From the NCBI GenBank assembly GCA_002351365.1, contig DEGE01000010.1, positions 26,807-45,344 on the forward strand: a stretch of 18,538 bases of DNA. Reading direction: 5' to 3'. A program made the position numbers and the translations under genes. The notes under the pieces were generated by a model. It was not told the DNA's origin. It searched no databases and worked only from the letters and a program-made list of their open reading frames with translations. Source of the DNA: Candidatus Saccharibacteria bacterium UBA2834 (GTDB lineage Bacteria > Patescibacteriota > Saccharimonadia > Saccharimonadales > Saccharimonadaceae). How positions within the stretch are numbered: position 1 is the stretch's first letter; every line of letters begins with the position of its first letter. Shown one piece after another: positions 1 through 8,177 of the stretch.

Positions 1-52
1 TCTTTTGTAATTATAACACTATTCCTTAGGGGTCGGCCTTTCGACTTTGAGC

Positions 53-73
53 ATAGGCATTTTAGCCTATTTT
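53..73 (+). terminator. Possible terminator of an upstream gene
   Basis: A 6-bp stem (ATAGGC at 53-58 with GCCTAT at 65-70) closes a 6-nt loop and runs into TTTT. It could end transcription of a plus-strand gene left of the window, just ahead of the promoter of the first gene. The stem is short and AT-rich, so this is tentative. Confidence 0.4.
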
Positions 74-83
74 GATATATAAT
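73..83 (+). promoter_or_regulatory. Candidate extended -10 promoter for the 125-aa membrane protein gene
   Basis: TGATATATAAT at 73-83 contains TATAAT at 78-83, eight nt before the ATG at 92. A start site 6-7 nt downstream would leave a leader of only about 1-2 nt. No convincing -35 box is visible, and no Shine-Dalgarno site precedes the ATG, which fits a nearly leaderless mRNA. Confidence 0.45.
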
Positions 84-91
84 TATTTTAT

Positions 92-469
92 ATGTTAGCC
101 GTTGATTTTTTGCAGTGGTGGTACTCTCGTGGCTGGGGGCGTTTCTCAAAGATGTTGCTCGATAAGCTGCGCGGTATGACTGATTTCTTTTCTATTACTC
201 TTTTGATTCGGACCCTATTTGCGCCATTTCGTCAAATTTCATCCCAAGACGTTACCGAGGGTGGACCGGCCGCCTATATCGCAAACTTTTTCGATAAGTT
301 ATTGTCGCGCGTAATCGGTATGATTGTGCGGTTGATGATTTTGATTTTCGGCATGATTACAATCGTGATTGAAGCCGTATTAAGCCTAGCATTAGTAATT
401 GTTTGGCCGACCATTCCGTTAATGCCGGTAGCCTGCGTCGTGCTTTGCATAATGGGGGTAACGCTATGA
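92..469 (+). CDS. Small conserved-looking integral membrane protein, unknown function
   Basis: A 125-aa protein of unknown function. Residues 1-50 are amphipathic and aromatic (WWYSRGW near 9-15, then a TLFAPFRQI segment at 41-49). Two hydrophobic segments follow at about 73-101 and 107-124, so it should sit in the cytoplasmic membrane. Its TGA stop overlaps the ATG of the membrane-anchored Clp-like ATPase by 4 nt (ATGA at 466-469). This implies translational coupling and suggests that the two proteins act together in the membrane. From memory, proteins with this aromatic N-terminus and LFAPFRQI stretch occur in Patescibacteria; I could not check this. The start is the first ATG after a plausible -10 box; there is no clear ribosome binding site. 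A membrane partner or adaptor for the ATPase is an inference only. Confidence 0.8.
   Translation: MLAVDFLQWWYSRGWGRFSKMLLDKLRGMTDFFSITLLIRTLFAPFRQISSQDVTEGGPAAYIANFFDKLLSRVIGMIVRLMILIFGMITIVIEAVLSLALVIVWPTIPLMPVACVVLCIMGVTL
454..458 (+). promoter_or_regulatory. Ribosome binding site that fixes the Clp-like ATPase start
   Basis: GGGGG at 454-458 lies 7 nt upstream of the ATG at 466. The open frame extends back to an ATG at 403, but that ATG lies deep inside the preceding gene and has no such site. The ATGA overlap with the upstream stop also favours 466. Confidence 0.65.
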
Positions 470-2868
470 CCACTAAATTCGATTACAATCATATTCGCGC
501 CAAAGAAGCTCGCCTTGGGCAGGTATTCAATCAAAAGTTAATTAAGGCTATTTTAGTTTTGTCGATTATAGCCGGCTTTATATTTGGTGGCTTAATTCTC
601 TATCAGGGCAATCCGCTCGCTTGGCTATTCTTCGCCGTTGCCATTTTAGTTCTAATGTTTACTATCTGGATTCAAACCGAAATCAAAGAACTACCGTGTC
701 GCGATGGAACAGATATCAATAATATTATTTCGCGCGAACTCTTAGCGAATCTCGGCAAAAAGCCTAGCCAGGTTGAATTGGCACAAGCAGCCGAGAAGAC
801 CGCCAGTGGCCGTTTCCTAGCAAATCGCTACGGCATGATTCCGCAGTATGTCGATACCATTGCGCTTGGCGTTACTTGCACTATCGACGAAATATTCGAG
901 AAAGCCTACGAGATTCGTGAAAAAACCAATTCCGAACATATTTCGGGCGCGACCGTTATTGCCGCAATCCTAGAATGCAATCCACGCCACGAAGATACGC
1001 TTAAGGCTTTCAAGCTCGAAATGGAAGATATCTATGGTGGCATTGTTTGGTATAACTATCTGCATGGCGTCGTAAAAGGATTGAAAGCGCCACGTCGTAC
1101 CGGTGGCCTTGGTCGCGATTTGGATTTTGGCTATACGCCGCTCTTACAAAAGTTTGCGCAAAATGTATCCCGTACGATTGAGGGGGCTCACATTATGATC
1201 AATCAGGCCTCAAGCCAAGAAGTGATTGACGAAATGATTAAGGTCTTTTCGCATGGTGGCCGTCAGAATGTAGCCTTGATTGGCGAGGAAGGTAGCGGCC
1301 GCAAAACAATCGTGCATGCATTTGCCTCCGAACTATTAAATGCCGATAGTAAGATTTCATCCAAATTAAAGTTCCGCCAAATTTTCAAACTTGACGCCTC
1401 GGCGATGGTCAGTGTCGCAAACGAACGTGGCGAGCTCGAACGTCTCATGATGCAGATTTTCGGCGAAGCCTACTCCGCTAAAAATATTATTTTATGGCTA
1501 GATAACGCCCAGTTATTCTTCGAAGAAGGCGTCGGGTCGGTCGATATTTCTAAAGTAATTTTGCCAGTGATTCAAGCCGGAAAATTACGCATTATTCTCA
1601 CAATGGAACAGCAGCGTTTCTTGGAGATTGAATCGCGTAATAGTCAACTCGCAAATGCCCTTAACAAAATCATGGTGCCACCTTCTACCCCAGAAGAAAC
1701 TATGAAGATTCTACAAGATCGTGTCCCGTATTATGAATACGAGCATAATGTCGTGTATACGATTTGGGCTCTAAAAGAAGCTTATCGCTTAAGCGAAAAA
1801 TACATTCACGATATGGTGATGCCAGGTCGCGCATTAAATCTGCTTGAAGCTTCCGCAGGATTCGCAACAGAAAGATTAGTGACAGCAGAAAGCGTCCAGA
1901 TGTCAATCGAAAAAACCTATGGTATCAAGATGCAGGCTTCACAGAATGACGACGAGCGTCAACGTCTGCTCAACATGGAATCGCTCATTCACGAGCGTAT
2001 GATTGACCAAAAACAAGCCGTGCGCGCCGTTTCTGATGCGCTACGCCGCTCTGCCGCCGGTGTGCGCAACGAAAAACGCCCAATTGGCACTTTCTTGTTC
2101 CTTGGCCCAACTGGCGTAGGCAAAACGGAACTCGCAAAAGCAATCAGTGACGTTTATTTCCATGGCGAAGGCGCAATTGTTCGCATCGATTTAAACGAGT
2201 TCGTGGCCGCCGAGAGCGTTGATCGCTTAATCGAGGATGGCGCCGTAAACGAGAACAGTCTAACCTCACAAGTCATGAAGAGACCGTTCTCAGTCGTATT
2301 GTTGGATGAAATTGAAAAGGCTCATCCGAAGGTTTTAACTACCCTGCTCCAGCTACTCGATGAGGGTGTATTGCGGGATATCAAAAACCGCGAAGTGAGC
2401 TTCCGTGATACAATCGTGGTCGCCACTAGCAATGCTGGCGCCGATAAGATTCGTCAGTATATCGACGAAGGTCACGACTTGTCCGCCGTCAAAGAAGAAT
2501 TAACAAATGAATTAATCGCGAACGGCGAATTTAAACCCGAGTTCTTAAACCGTTTTGACGAAATCTGCATCTTTAAACCACTCTCAAAGGAAGACCTCGG
2601 CAAGATTTTCGACTTGACCCTGAAGGGGGTCAATAAGACACTCGAATCGCAGAAAATCACCGTTGAAGTCGATGATGACGCAAAAGCGGTTCTGGTAGAA
2701 AAGGGCTATGACCCAAAGCTGGGTGCCCGCCCAATGAAGCGTGTAGTGCAGTCCTACGTCGAGAATATTACCGCCAAAGCGATGTTGGCCGGCAACTTGG
2801 CTGCCGGTGGCAATTTGCGTATCGACAAGGAAATGCTTGACCTTGAAGACGACGACGATATAGATTAA
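466..2868 (+). CDS. Membrane-anchored Clp/Hsp100-type AAA+ ATPase, degenerate first AAA domain
   Basis: An 800-aa ClpC/ClpB-like double AAA+ protein. Two membrane segments (about 25-46 and 50-69) form a hairpin that leaves both ends cytoplasmic. A Clp_N-like region follows (about 84-200). AAA-1 (about 240-460) is degenerate. Its Walker A reads GEEGSGRKT (273-281), with Arg where the ungapped Clp alignment has the catalytic Lys. Walker B is LDNA (345-348), with Asn for the catalytic Glu. The usual arginine-finger RRF is absent, and the pore-loop KYRG is replaced by NERG (319-322). AAA-2 keeps Walker A GPTGVGKT (547-554), Walker B LLDE (612-615), sensor-1 TSN, the NRF arginine finger (R696) and sensor-2 GAR (753-755). 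However, the GYVG pore loop expected after RLI at about 587-589 is deleted. The tail is acidic (791-800). The gene is coupled to the upstream membrane protein and converges on the glycosylase gene with a 4-nt overlap. ATPase activity in AAA-2 is expected. Classical polypeptide threading is doubtful, and no ClpP partner is visible here. Confidence 0.9.
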   Translation: MTTKFDYNHIRAKEARLGQVFNQKLIKAILVLSIIAGFIFGGLILYQGNPLAWLFFAVAILVLMFTIWIQTEIKELPCRDGTDINNIISRELLANLGKKPSQVELAQAAEKTASGRFLANRYGMIPQYVDTIALGVTCTIDEIFEKAYEIREKTNSEHISGATVIAAILECNPRHEDTLKAFKLEMEDIYGGIVWYNYLHGVVKGLKAPRRTGGLGRDLDFGYTPLLQKFAQNVSRTIEGAHIMINQASSQEVIDEMIKVFSHGGRQNVALIGEEGSGRKTIVHAFASELLNADSKISSKLKFRQIFKLDASAMVSVANERGELERLMMQIFGEAYSAKNIILWLDNAQLFFEEGVGSVDISKVILPVIQAGKLRIILTMEQQRFLEIESRNSQLANALNKIMVPPSTPEETMKILQDRVPYYEYEHNVVYTIWALKEAYRLSEKYIHDMVMPGRALNLLEASAGFATERLVTAESVQMSIEKTYGIKMQASQNDDERQRLLNMESLIHERMIDQKQAVRAVSDALRRSAAGVRNEKRPIGTFLFLGPTGVGKTELAKAISDVYFHGEGAIVRIDLNEFVAAESVDRLIEDGAVNENSLTSQVMKRPFSVVLLDEIEKAHPKVLTTLLQLLDEGVLRDIKNREVSFRDTIVVATSNAGADKIRQYIDEGHDLSAVKEELTNELIANGEFKPEFLNRFDEICIFKPLSKEDLGKIFDLTLKGVNKTLESQKITVEVDDDAKAVLVEKGYDPKLGARPMKRVVQSYVENITAKAMLAGNLAAGGNLRIDKEMLDLEDDDDID

Positions 2869-3902
2869 TTTAATTTAAAGTCACGTAATTGATAAGTGTC
2901 AGTGTTTGGTACATAGTACTGCTGTTCGCCAACGAGAAAGCCGTCACAGCGCAAAACGTCGGCGCCCACTACCCGAATCGGAATGTCCTTGTTTATATAT
3001 AAGATTTGGCGTAGTTGATTGGGATGGCGGAATTCCATGTATCGCGTAAAATCGAGATGCTTTTCAATTTGTTCCCACTGCTCATCGCGATAAATGCCAA
3101 ATTGAGCAATAGACTTATCGTGCAATAAGTAGATGCCATAAACATAAGAGCTCGCACTGTGTTCATAATATAGATCCGTGCCTTCTTCGTCGATGGCGAA
3201 AATTTGATCTGGATTGATTTGTTTTAGTTGAGAAAGATACTTAAAAGGCAAGGCGTATTCACCTAAGGCTCGGCTGAGTGACTGCTGGCATTCGTTTTTG
3301 CCACCGTGCGATGGATGTCTGATATATTCCGCCTCTATACCCATCTTCGATAATAAGTCCTGTGCCTTCTTGCCAACGGCATAGATTTTTTCAATTTCGG
3401 GAAATTCGGCCATTAATAATTTGATGAACTTTTGGCCGTATTTTTTGATTTCTGCCGGGGTAGGCGTGCGATTGGATTTTTTATCACCGGCTAGATGCGG
3501 ATGGAACGGAAAAGCATTCCACATTAGGGGCACATAATTATAACGGCGAAAAACTTCCCACATCGTTTGTGCGGAGGCTTCTTTCTGTTCGCCGGCAATC
3601 TCCCAAAACAACTCCGGATTTTCATCTGGATTATATCTATATACGTCACGATATTTTTGCTCATTAAGGGAGAAGCAAGTTGCTTCATCGGTAAATGGGA
3701 TACCAGTCAATGCGCAACCTTTATAGCCGGGGGCTTCGCCTATTAGTAAAACTTTGACCCGGTGCTTCTGCAATGCTTCAAGGTATTTCTGAAGATTATT
3801 GCGACGTTGCGTAGCCTGTTGGCTTTTGCCAGCATAGATATTATCATATAGCGATGTGTTTCTGACTCTGCTTAATTGGGCGATGAACGACTCTATGCTC
3901 AC
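2865..3902 (-). CDS. Uracil-DNA glycosylase superfamily protein with extra C-terminal domain
   Basis: A 345-aa protein. Residues about 48-215 match the uracil-DNA glycosylase superfamily (PF03167 type): GEAPG at 55-59 followed by the GxPFT element (68-71), WNAFPFHPH at 128-136, and RHPSHGGKNE at 195-204, whose HPS stands where the uracil-binding and catalytic loop lies. It should remove uracil, or a related damaged base, from DNA in the cytoplasm. The four cysteines that bind the Fe-S cluster in family 4 enzymes are not seen. Residues about 220-345 form an additional domain that I do not recognise. The start is GTG, overlapping the permease stop by one base (TAGTG), with AAAGGA about 10 nt upstream. 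It is the last gene of the ABC transporter operon, and no terminator is visible before the convergent Clp gene. Substrate specificity is not clear from sequence. Confidence 0.82.
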   Translation of the reverse strand: MSIESFIAQLSRVRNTSLYDNIYAGKSQQATQRRNNLQKYLEALQKHRVKVLLIGEAPGYKGCALTGIPFTDEATCFSLNEQKYRDVYRYNPDENPELFWEIAGEQKEASAQTMWEVFRRYNYVPLMWNAFPFHPHLAGDKKSNRTPTPAEIKKYGQKFIKLLMAEFPEIEKIYAVGKKAQDLLSKMGIEAEYIRHPSHGGKNECQQSLSRALGEYALPFKYLSQLKQINPDQIFAIDEEGTDLYYEHSASSYVYGIYLLHDKSIAQFGIYRDEQWEQIEKHLDFTRYMEFRHPNQLRQILYINKDIPIRVVGADVLRCDGFLVGEQQYYVPNTDTYQLRDFKLN

Positions 3903-6283
3903 TAAATACTGTCCTTTCGAATGGTTTCGATAATATTTTGCTTACTAATTTCGTGCACGCCATATAACATAACTAGCGACACCATAATACCCACGACCAC
4001 GATTGAGAGAATTATTGCCAAAAATGGAACATGATAACCAACGTCAAAATCGGCACTACTAAAGGTATAGTAGATACCATACGAGATTGCCAGACCAATC
4101 GGAATGCCAATAATTAACGCGCGAAAACTGTAGAAGAAACTTTCCAGCTTAATCATGCGATTAAATTCCTTTGTTGTCATGCCGACGGATTTTAGCATGG
4201 CGAATTCTTTAGCACGCAAGATAACGTTAGTCGAAATCGTGTTGAAGATATTCGTCAAGCCAATGAGCGAAATTACGGCGATGAAGCTATAAAGAAAAAT
4301 ACCAACGATTTTAACGACATTGCGAATTAGCTGATTTTGCTCTTTTAGATCCGAGCCGTACAATTCAGGATATTTTTCGAAATTGGCGTCACGTAAATTA
4401 TTAATATATTTTGTAATTTCGCGATTATTATCACCGGTTTCCATGCTTAAGATTGATGTGCCGCCAATATACTTGTCGGAGTCTTCGTCCATATTTAGCA
4501 GACCAGCCTGATAATAATCTTGCGAGACGATTAAGTATGGCAATTCCTCGTAGCCAACTGAGAAAACCGCATCTACAGTTGTCGCAGCAATGTGTATATC
4601 ATAACTTACGTCGTCATAGCCAATGAATGTACCGTCTTCGCCGACTAAATCATCGTAATTGATTGGATTTCCGTCTTCATCTACGGCGTTATCAATGTCG
4701 GGCACATCGCCATTATTAACATTCTTATATGACATAACTCTGGCCAGGAACTTATAGTCTTTGTTTACCTCGATGCCCTCGAGTGTCTTGAGTGTTTTTG
4801 AGCCGTCAGAATGAGATTCGCTATAGCTCTTCACTAAAATTGCCACACGATCAAAATCTTGTTTGACGCCATTGCTCCGTGCAATTTTTTCAAAACTTTG
4901 ATTATCGATGAAGTATATGTTGTATTCTCGTGCGACACCACTTAATTTGTCATATATTTGTAACTCACGCGCGTAAGGTTTACCGGCCGAAGTTGCGCTA
5001 TAATAGACTGCTTGCTTTGGCTTGAACTGGCTAATGATATCATCGTAAACTTCGGCAGTGCCACCCATCACGTAATAGTCGACATTGTAGTCGGAGAAAT
5101 TAACTGTTAATTCGCGAAAAGCGATATCTACGAGCGTGCTAAAACCAATGAAGACGGCCACACTGACAACAATCGACAACACGGTCGTGCTATAGCGTTT
5201 CCTGCTTCGCTTGAGATTATTACTAGCAATTACACCACCGATGCCAAAATAACTTTTGACAAATTTAGAAGTTTTAATTTTTTGCTTTTTGTTTATCTTG
5301 ATTTCGTTTGTGTTACGAATCGCGTCAATTGGCGACATTCTGCCGGCAATAATCGCCGCGCTTGCCGATGAAAGATAAACGATCAACAAACTAACCATCA
5401 CAATTGCTAAGATTGCAAGTGGCGGCACCGATAGGAATACTTCCACCGACAGGAAGTCTCCTAAAAGATTATTGACTATTAATATCAGAATCGAAGTTGC
5501 AATTAAGCCGATAATAATGCCTAGCGGGATTGCAATTAGCGCAATGATTGCCGCCTCAAGATAGAGCGTACGGCGAATTTGACGCGGACGCGCACCGAGG
5601 CTAGACATAATGCCGAACTGATGCAAGCGTTCCATCATAGAAATCTGGAATGAATTACGAATCATAAAGACGCTCGCAATAATAATTACCGACCCAACGA
5701 ATAGTACCAGCGTCGAGAATAAAATGCGTTCCAATTCAGTCATCTGGCCATCGAGAATCAGGATAGGGGTATTAGTGCGTACATTAATATCAAGGTTGTA
5801 TTCTTCGGCAAAGTAATCCGTGATTTTGCGCTGCAATCTTTCTTGTTGGTTTGGGTCATCATATTTTACGAAGACGTTAATGCGTTTTTCGGCGCTGCGC
5901 TCCGATTCTTCTAGATGATCGCGCAGAGTATAATAACTTGGCCGATAGGTGGCATTTTTGACGCTTTCTTCGTAAAATTCCTCATTATAAATACCGAGGT
6001 TTTCTAGTTTTGAAAAGTCGACTGGGTCGGAATACCAAACTTGTTTTACGCCGTCGAAATTTTCGATGACCGAGACCTTATCGCCTGGCACTTCTTGATA
6101 CATTTCGTGATAATTGCCATTCTGTTCGACATTGGCTTGATAAACCATCTGGTAAATACTGGTCGCCATGGCAATAATCGTAAAAACCAAGGCACATGAC
6201 AGCGCCACGCCGATAATTGTTGCAATACTGCGTTTTTTATTTTGGCGAAGACTAGCTAGCGCGAACTTTTGTAATGATTTCAT
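3902..6283 (-). CDS. MacB/FtsX-family ABC transporter permease
   Basis: A 793-aa permease with two FtsX-type domains in one chain. Membrane segments lie at about 19-43, 186-208, 241-271, 285-314, 363-385, 656-681, 715-741 and 751-775. Two extracytoplasmic domains lie between segments 1-2 (44-185) and 5-6 (386-655). The cytoplasmic coupling motifs typical of the family are present twice: FGIMSSLGARPRQIRR at 223-238 and FAMLKSVGMTTKEF at 694-707. This eight-segment layout resembles monoderm exporters such as BceB-like or Vex-like systems, as opposed to the four-segment MacB of Gram-negatives. Its ATG overlaps the ATPase stop by one base (TAATG), with an AGGAAAG site just upstream, so the two are translationally coupled subunits. 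The substrate (peptide, lipoprotein or antibiotic) cannot be told from sequence. The ectodomains are larger than in minimal family members. Confidence 0.9.
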   Translation of the reverse strand: MKSLQKFALASLRQNKKRSIATIIGVALSCALVFTIIAMATSIYQMVYQANVEQNGNYHEMYQEVPGDKVSVIENFDGVKQVWYSDPVDFSKLENLGIYNEEFYEESVKNATYRPSYYTLRDHLEESERSAEKRINVFVKYDDPNQQERLQRKITDYFAEEYNLDINVRTNTPILILDGQMTELERILFSTLVLFVGSVIIIASVFMIRNSFQISMMERLHQFGIMSSLGARPRQIRRTLYLEAAIIALIAIPLGIIIGLIATSILILIVNNLLGDFLSVEVFLSVPPLAILAIVMVSLLIVYLSSASAAIIAGRMSPIDAIRNTNEIKINKKQKIKTSKFVKSYFGIGGVIASNNLKRSRKRYSTTVLSIVVSVAVFIGFSTLVDIAFRELTVNFSDYNVDYYVMGGTAEVYDDIISQFKPKQAVYYSATSAGKPYARELQIYDKLSGVAREYNIYFIDNQSFEKIARSNGVKQDFDRVAILVKSYSESHSDGSKTLKTLEGIEVNKDYKFLARVMSYKNVNNGDVPDIDNAVDEDGNPINYDDLVGEDGTFIGYDDVSYDIHIAATTVDAVFSVGYEELPYLIVSQDYYQAGLLNMDEDSDKYIGGTSILSMETGDNNREITKYINNLRDANFEKYPELYGSDLKEQNQLIRNVVKIVGIFLYSFIAVISLIGLTNIFNTISTNVILRAKEFAMLKSVGMTTKEFNRMIKLESFFYSFRALIIGIPIGLAISYGIYYTFSSADFDVGYHVPFLAIILSIVVVGIMVSLVMLYGVHEISKQNIIETIRKDSI

Positions 6284-6975
6284 TATCTTTCCTGAGCCTT
6301 GTTTACGCGATCAGAAACAATTTTACCGTCGGCGAAGGTGATAACTCGGCCAGCTTGCGCGGCAATCTTTTCGTCATGGGTGACCATTATGATTGTTTGG
6401 TGATATTTCTGGTTCGCTTCGCGAAGTAATCTCACAATCTCTTCACTGGCTTTATGATCGAGGTTACCAGTCGGTTCGTCGGCAAGGATTATTTTTGGGT
6501 CATTAAAGAGCGCACGGCCAATCGAAACGCGCTGCTGCTGGCCACCGGATAGTTGGTTTGGCAAATAATCGGCGCGATCTTCTAGACCTAACGTCTTCAG
6601 TAACTCGGATAATTTATCTTGGTCAGGATTCTTGCCATCCAAGTCTACTGGCAAAGTAATGTTTTCGCGCACATTTAAGACCGGAATTAGGTTGTAGAAC
6701 TGGTAAACTATGCCAACTTTCTGGCGACGGAAGATTGCGAGTTTATCTTTGCTATACGAATAAATATCTTCATCATCAATAATAACTTTGCCACTAGTCG
6801 GTTCATCAACGCCACCAATAAGGTGCAGGAGAGTTGATTTACCGGAACCGGACGCGCCGACGATAGCAACAAATTCCCCTTCATTGACCGAGAAACTAAC
6901 ATTGTCTACTGCGTGGACTTCATTCTCGCCCTTACCGTAAGTCTTTACTAAATTCTTTACCTCAAGAATACTCAT
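6283..6975 (-). CDS. MacB/LolD-family ABC transporter ATP-binding protein
   Basis: A 230-aa ABC ATPase that powers the adjacent FtsX-type permease. Walker A is GASGSGKST (40-48), with the Q-loop at Q92, signature LSGGQ at 142-146, Walker B IILADE at 162-167 and the switch His at H200. It has the [10 protein letters not shown] segment typical of the LolD/MacB subgroup. I place the start at 6975, giving [10 protein letters not shown], the standard family N-terminus. An in-frame ATG at 7035 would run into the tRNA-Arg gene. No Shine-Dalgarno site precedes 6975. Instead TATAAT lies exactly 6 nt upstream, suggesting a leaderless mRNA. It is the first gene of a three-gene operon with the permease and a DNA glycosylase. 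Confidence 0.95.
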   Translation of the reverse strand: MSILEVKNLVKTYGKGENEVHAVDNVSFSVNEGEFVAIVGASGSGKSTLLHLIGGVDEPTSGKVIIDDEDIYSYSKDKLAIFRRQKVGIVYQFYNLIPVLNVRENITLPVDLDGKNPDQDKLSELLKTLGLEDRADYLPNQLSGGQQQRVSIGRALFNDPKIILADEPTGNLDHKASEEIVRLLREANQKYHQTIIMVTHDEKIAAQAGRVITFADGKIVSDRVNKAQER

Positions 6976-6981
6976 AGTTCT

Positions 6982-6987
6982 ATTATA
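6982..6987 (-). promoter_or_regulatory. -10 box of the ABC operon, predicting a leaderless mRNA
   Basis: On the minus strand TATAAT (6987 to 6982) is followed by six bases and then the ATG at 6975, so the expected +1 coincides with the start codon. No clear -35 box is visible, because that position falls in the 3' end of the tRNA gene. Read-through from the tRNA promoter is an alternative source of transcript. Confidence 0.55.
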
Positions 6988-7007
6988 CGATAATCGAGCA
7001 TAAAAAA

Positions 7008-7083
7008 TGGTACACCCGGCGGGAGTCGAACCCACGACACCTGGTACCGGAAACCAGTGCTCTATCCACTGAGCTACGGGTGC
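7008..7083 (-). tRNA. tRNA-Arg (anticodon CCG)
   Basis: A 76-nt tRNA with a complete cloverleaf on the minus strand. The acceptor GCACCCG pairs with CGGGTGT (G-U at 1-72). The D arm is GCTC/GAGC. The anticodon stem CTGGT/ACCAG encloses loop TTCCGGT with anticodon CCG. The variable loop is 5 nt. The T arm GTGGG/CCCGC has loop TTCGACT. A73 and CCA are genome-encoded. It reads the Arg codon CGG. It lies between a terminator and the ABC operon and has its own extended -10 box. Confidence 0.97.
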
Positions 7084-7092
7084 ACTAAAATT

Positions 7093-7101
7093 ATTCTAGC
7101 A
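7093..7101 (-). promoter_or_regulatory. Extended -10 promoter of tRNA-Arg
   Basis: On the minus strand TGCTAGAAT (7101 to 7093) is an extended -10 element ending 9 nt before the first base of the tRNA. It closely resembles TGCTAAAAT in front of the 404-aa gene at 15060-15052. No good -35 box is visible. Confidence 0.5.
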
Positions 7102-7105
7102 CAGC

Positions 7106-7131
7106 AAAAGCGGCCCCACGTGAGGGCCGCT
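7106..7131 (-). terminator. Intrinsic terminator of the 327-aa gene
   Basis: A perfect 8-bp GC-rich stem (7109-7116 with 7124-7131) closes a 7-nt loop. On the minus strand it is followed by TTT, making TTTT with the last stem base. It starts 10 nt after the stop of the hypothetical gene and insulates it from tRNA-Arg. Confidence 0.75.
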
Positions 7132-7141
7132 GCGCTACAAT

Positions 7142-8125
7142 CTACTCTTTCTCAAGAACAGGCACGTAATTATGCTTACATTTCGCCTGAAATTCTGGAT
7201 TATTTCGCTCTGGGCCACGATAATATCCCTCGACTTCTGTCCCATTGGCGGTTTTATAGCCTCGCACAGCCTGGCAGTCGTAGCCCGCCGGACGATGTTC
7301 GCCTGATTTTTTGCGCTTACCTTTGGTACGCGTGCGCCAAAGCTTAGTCTTCCTTGCGACGAAGGATTTCTTAATGGCAGATATCTCGATTGGCTGATTG
7401 GATGAATTCGATACAACGACATGAATTGGCGCCACATCAATCATTTCCTGAACCGTCAGATAGAGACCAGCATAGTAAATAAGGCGTTTTTCATCTTTAT
7501 CGCTGAGATCTTCGAACCAAAAGGTCGCAATTTCGTAAAGCTTTCGCGGTAATAACGAATTTAGCCCCAGCGAGAAGAATCGCGTATCGCCATTCTTGTA
7601 GGTAATTGCGCAATCAAGATATGGGATTACTTCGTTAACAATACACGTATCCTTCGGCGACGCGTTAGCTTCCACTATAGATGGCGTGATATTACTTCTG
7701 CGATATGTCACCGTTATACCCTTGTCCTTAATTACGACATTGAATTCCTTGATGTACTCAAACGAGAATGGAACAGCAAGCTCGTTCTTCTTTAAGTTGA
7801 TGTCGCGAATAGCACTAATGATTTCCTCTTCATTCTCGAATGTAACCGTATGTAATTCTTTACGGCGACGTAATACTGTATTGCTTGCATAACGGATTTC
7901 GGCGGCACTAAAGCGCAACGACATATCTCCGAGAGTCGAAATGGATGGACTGGCATATCCAACTTCTAGTGGCATGTGCGTAACCAAGCGTGCCTGTTTC
8001 GGCAACCCAAATTGTTTAGCAATTGGGCAAAAGTTAAAACCTTCTAGAGTTTCACCATTTTGATAATCGTCCCAAAGAACGCTAGGTACGAATAGCATAC
8101 TACCGTTTTTAGTGTTATTAGCCAA
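7142..8125 (-). CDS. Hypothetical protein, 327 aa, TTG start
   Basis: I do not recognise this protein. It has no signal peptide or membrane segment, so it should be cytoplasmic. It appears globular, rich in beta-prone segments, with a strongly basic stretch at about 252-278 (KKSFVARKTKLW then KGKRKK), which could bind nucleic acid. The C-terminal 50 residues contain two Cys (284 and 316) and repeated Tyr-Arg-Gly patterns. The start is TTG at 8125. It lies 7 nt after AGGTG in a long Shine-Dalgarno match (AAGAGGTGAT, 8140-8131), and no in-frame ATG matches that site. It is a monocistronic unit with a consensus promoter upstream and a terminator downstream, so expression should be high. It stands divergent to murB, with about 123 bp between them. 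High predicted expression and a basic tail would suit an abundant nucleic-acid-associated protein, but this is inference. Confidence 0.8.
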   Translation of the reverse strand: MANNTKNGSMLFVPSVLWDDYQNGETLEGFNFCPIAKQFGLPKQARLVTHMPLEVGYASPSISTLGDMSLRFSAAEIRYASNTVLRRRKELHTVTFENEEEIISAIRDINLKKNELAVPFSFEYIKEFNVVIKDKGITVTYRRSNITPSIVEANASPKDTCIVNEVIPYLDCAITYKNGDTRFFSLGLNSLLPRKLYEIATFWFEDLSDKDEKRLIYYAGLYLTVQEMIDVAPIHVVVSNSSNQPIEISAIKKSFVARKTKLWRTRTKGKRKKSGEHRPAGYDCQAVRGYKTANGTEVEGYYRGPERNNPEFQAKCKHNYVPVLEKE

Positions 8126-8130
8126 TAAAT

Positions 8131-8140
8131 ATCACCTCTT
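8131..8140 (-). promoter_or_regulatory. Strong Shine-Dalgarno site deciding a TTG start
   Basis: AAGAGGTGAT on the minus strand is nearly a full complement of the 16S rRNA 3' end. It is correctly spaced from TTG at 8125-8123. A short inverted repeat (TCTTT/AAAGA, about 8150-8138) overlaps its edge and might modulate access. Confidence 0.8.
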
Positions 8141-8177
8141 TCTGAAAGAATAAAAAATATAAAGGTACGATTATTTA

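Noticed and set aside
32..51. Small inverted repeat GTCG/CGAC as a terminator
   Set aside because: The stem is only 4 bp with a weak T-tract; the hairpin at 53-70 is a better candidate.
403..465. Upstream ATG extension of the Clp-like ATPase
   Set aside because: It lies inside the preceding gene, has no ribosome binding site and encodes an unrelated hydrophilic leader. The ATG at 466 has GGGGG at proper spacing and an ATGA overlap.
6976..7035. N-terminal extension of the ABC ATPase to an ATG at 7035
   Set aside because: It reads through the 3' part of the tRNA-Arg gene; family alignment and the -10 box support the start at 6975.
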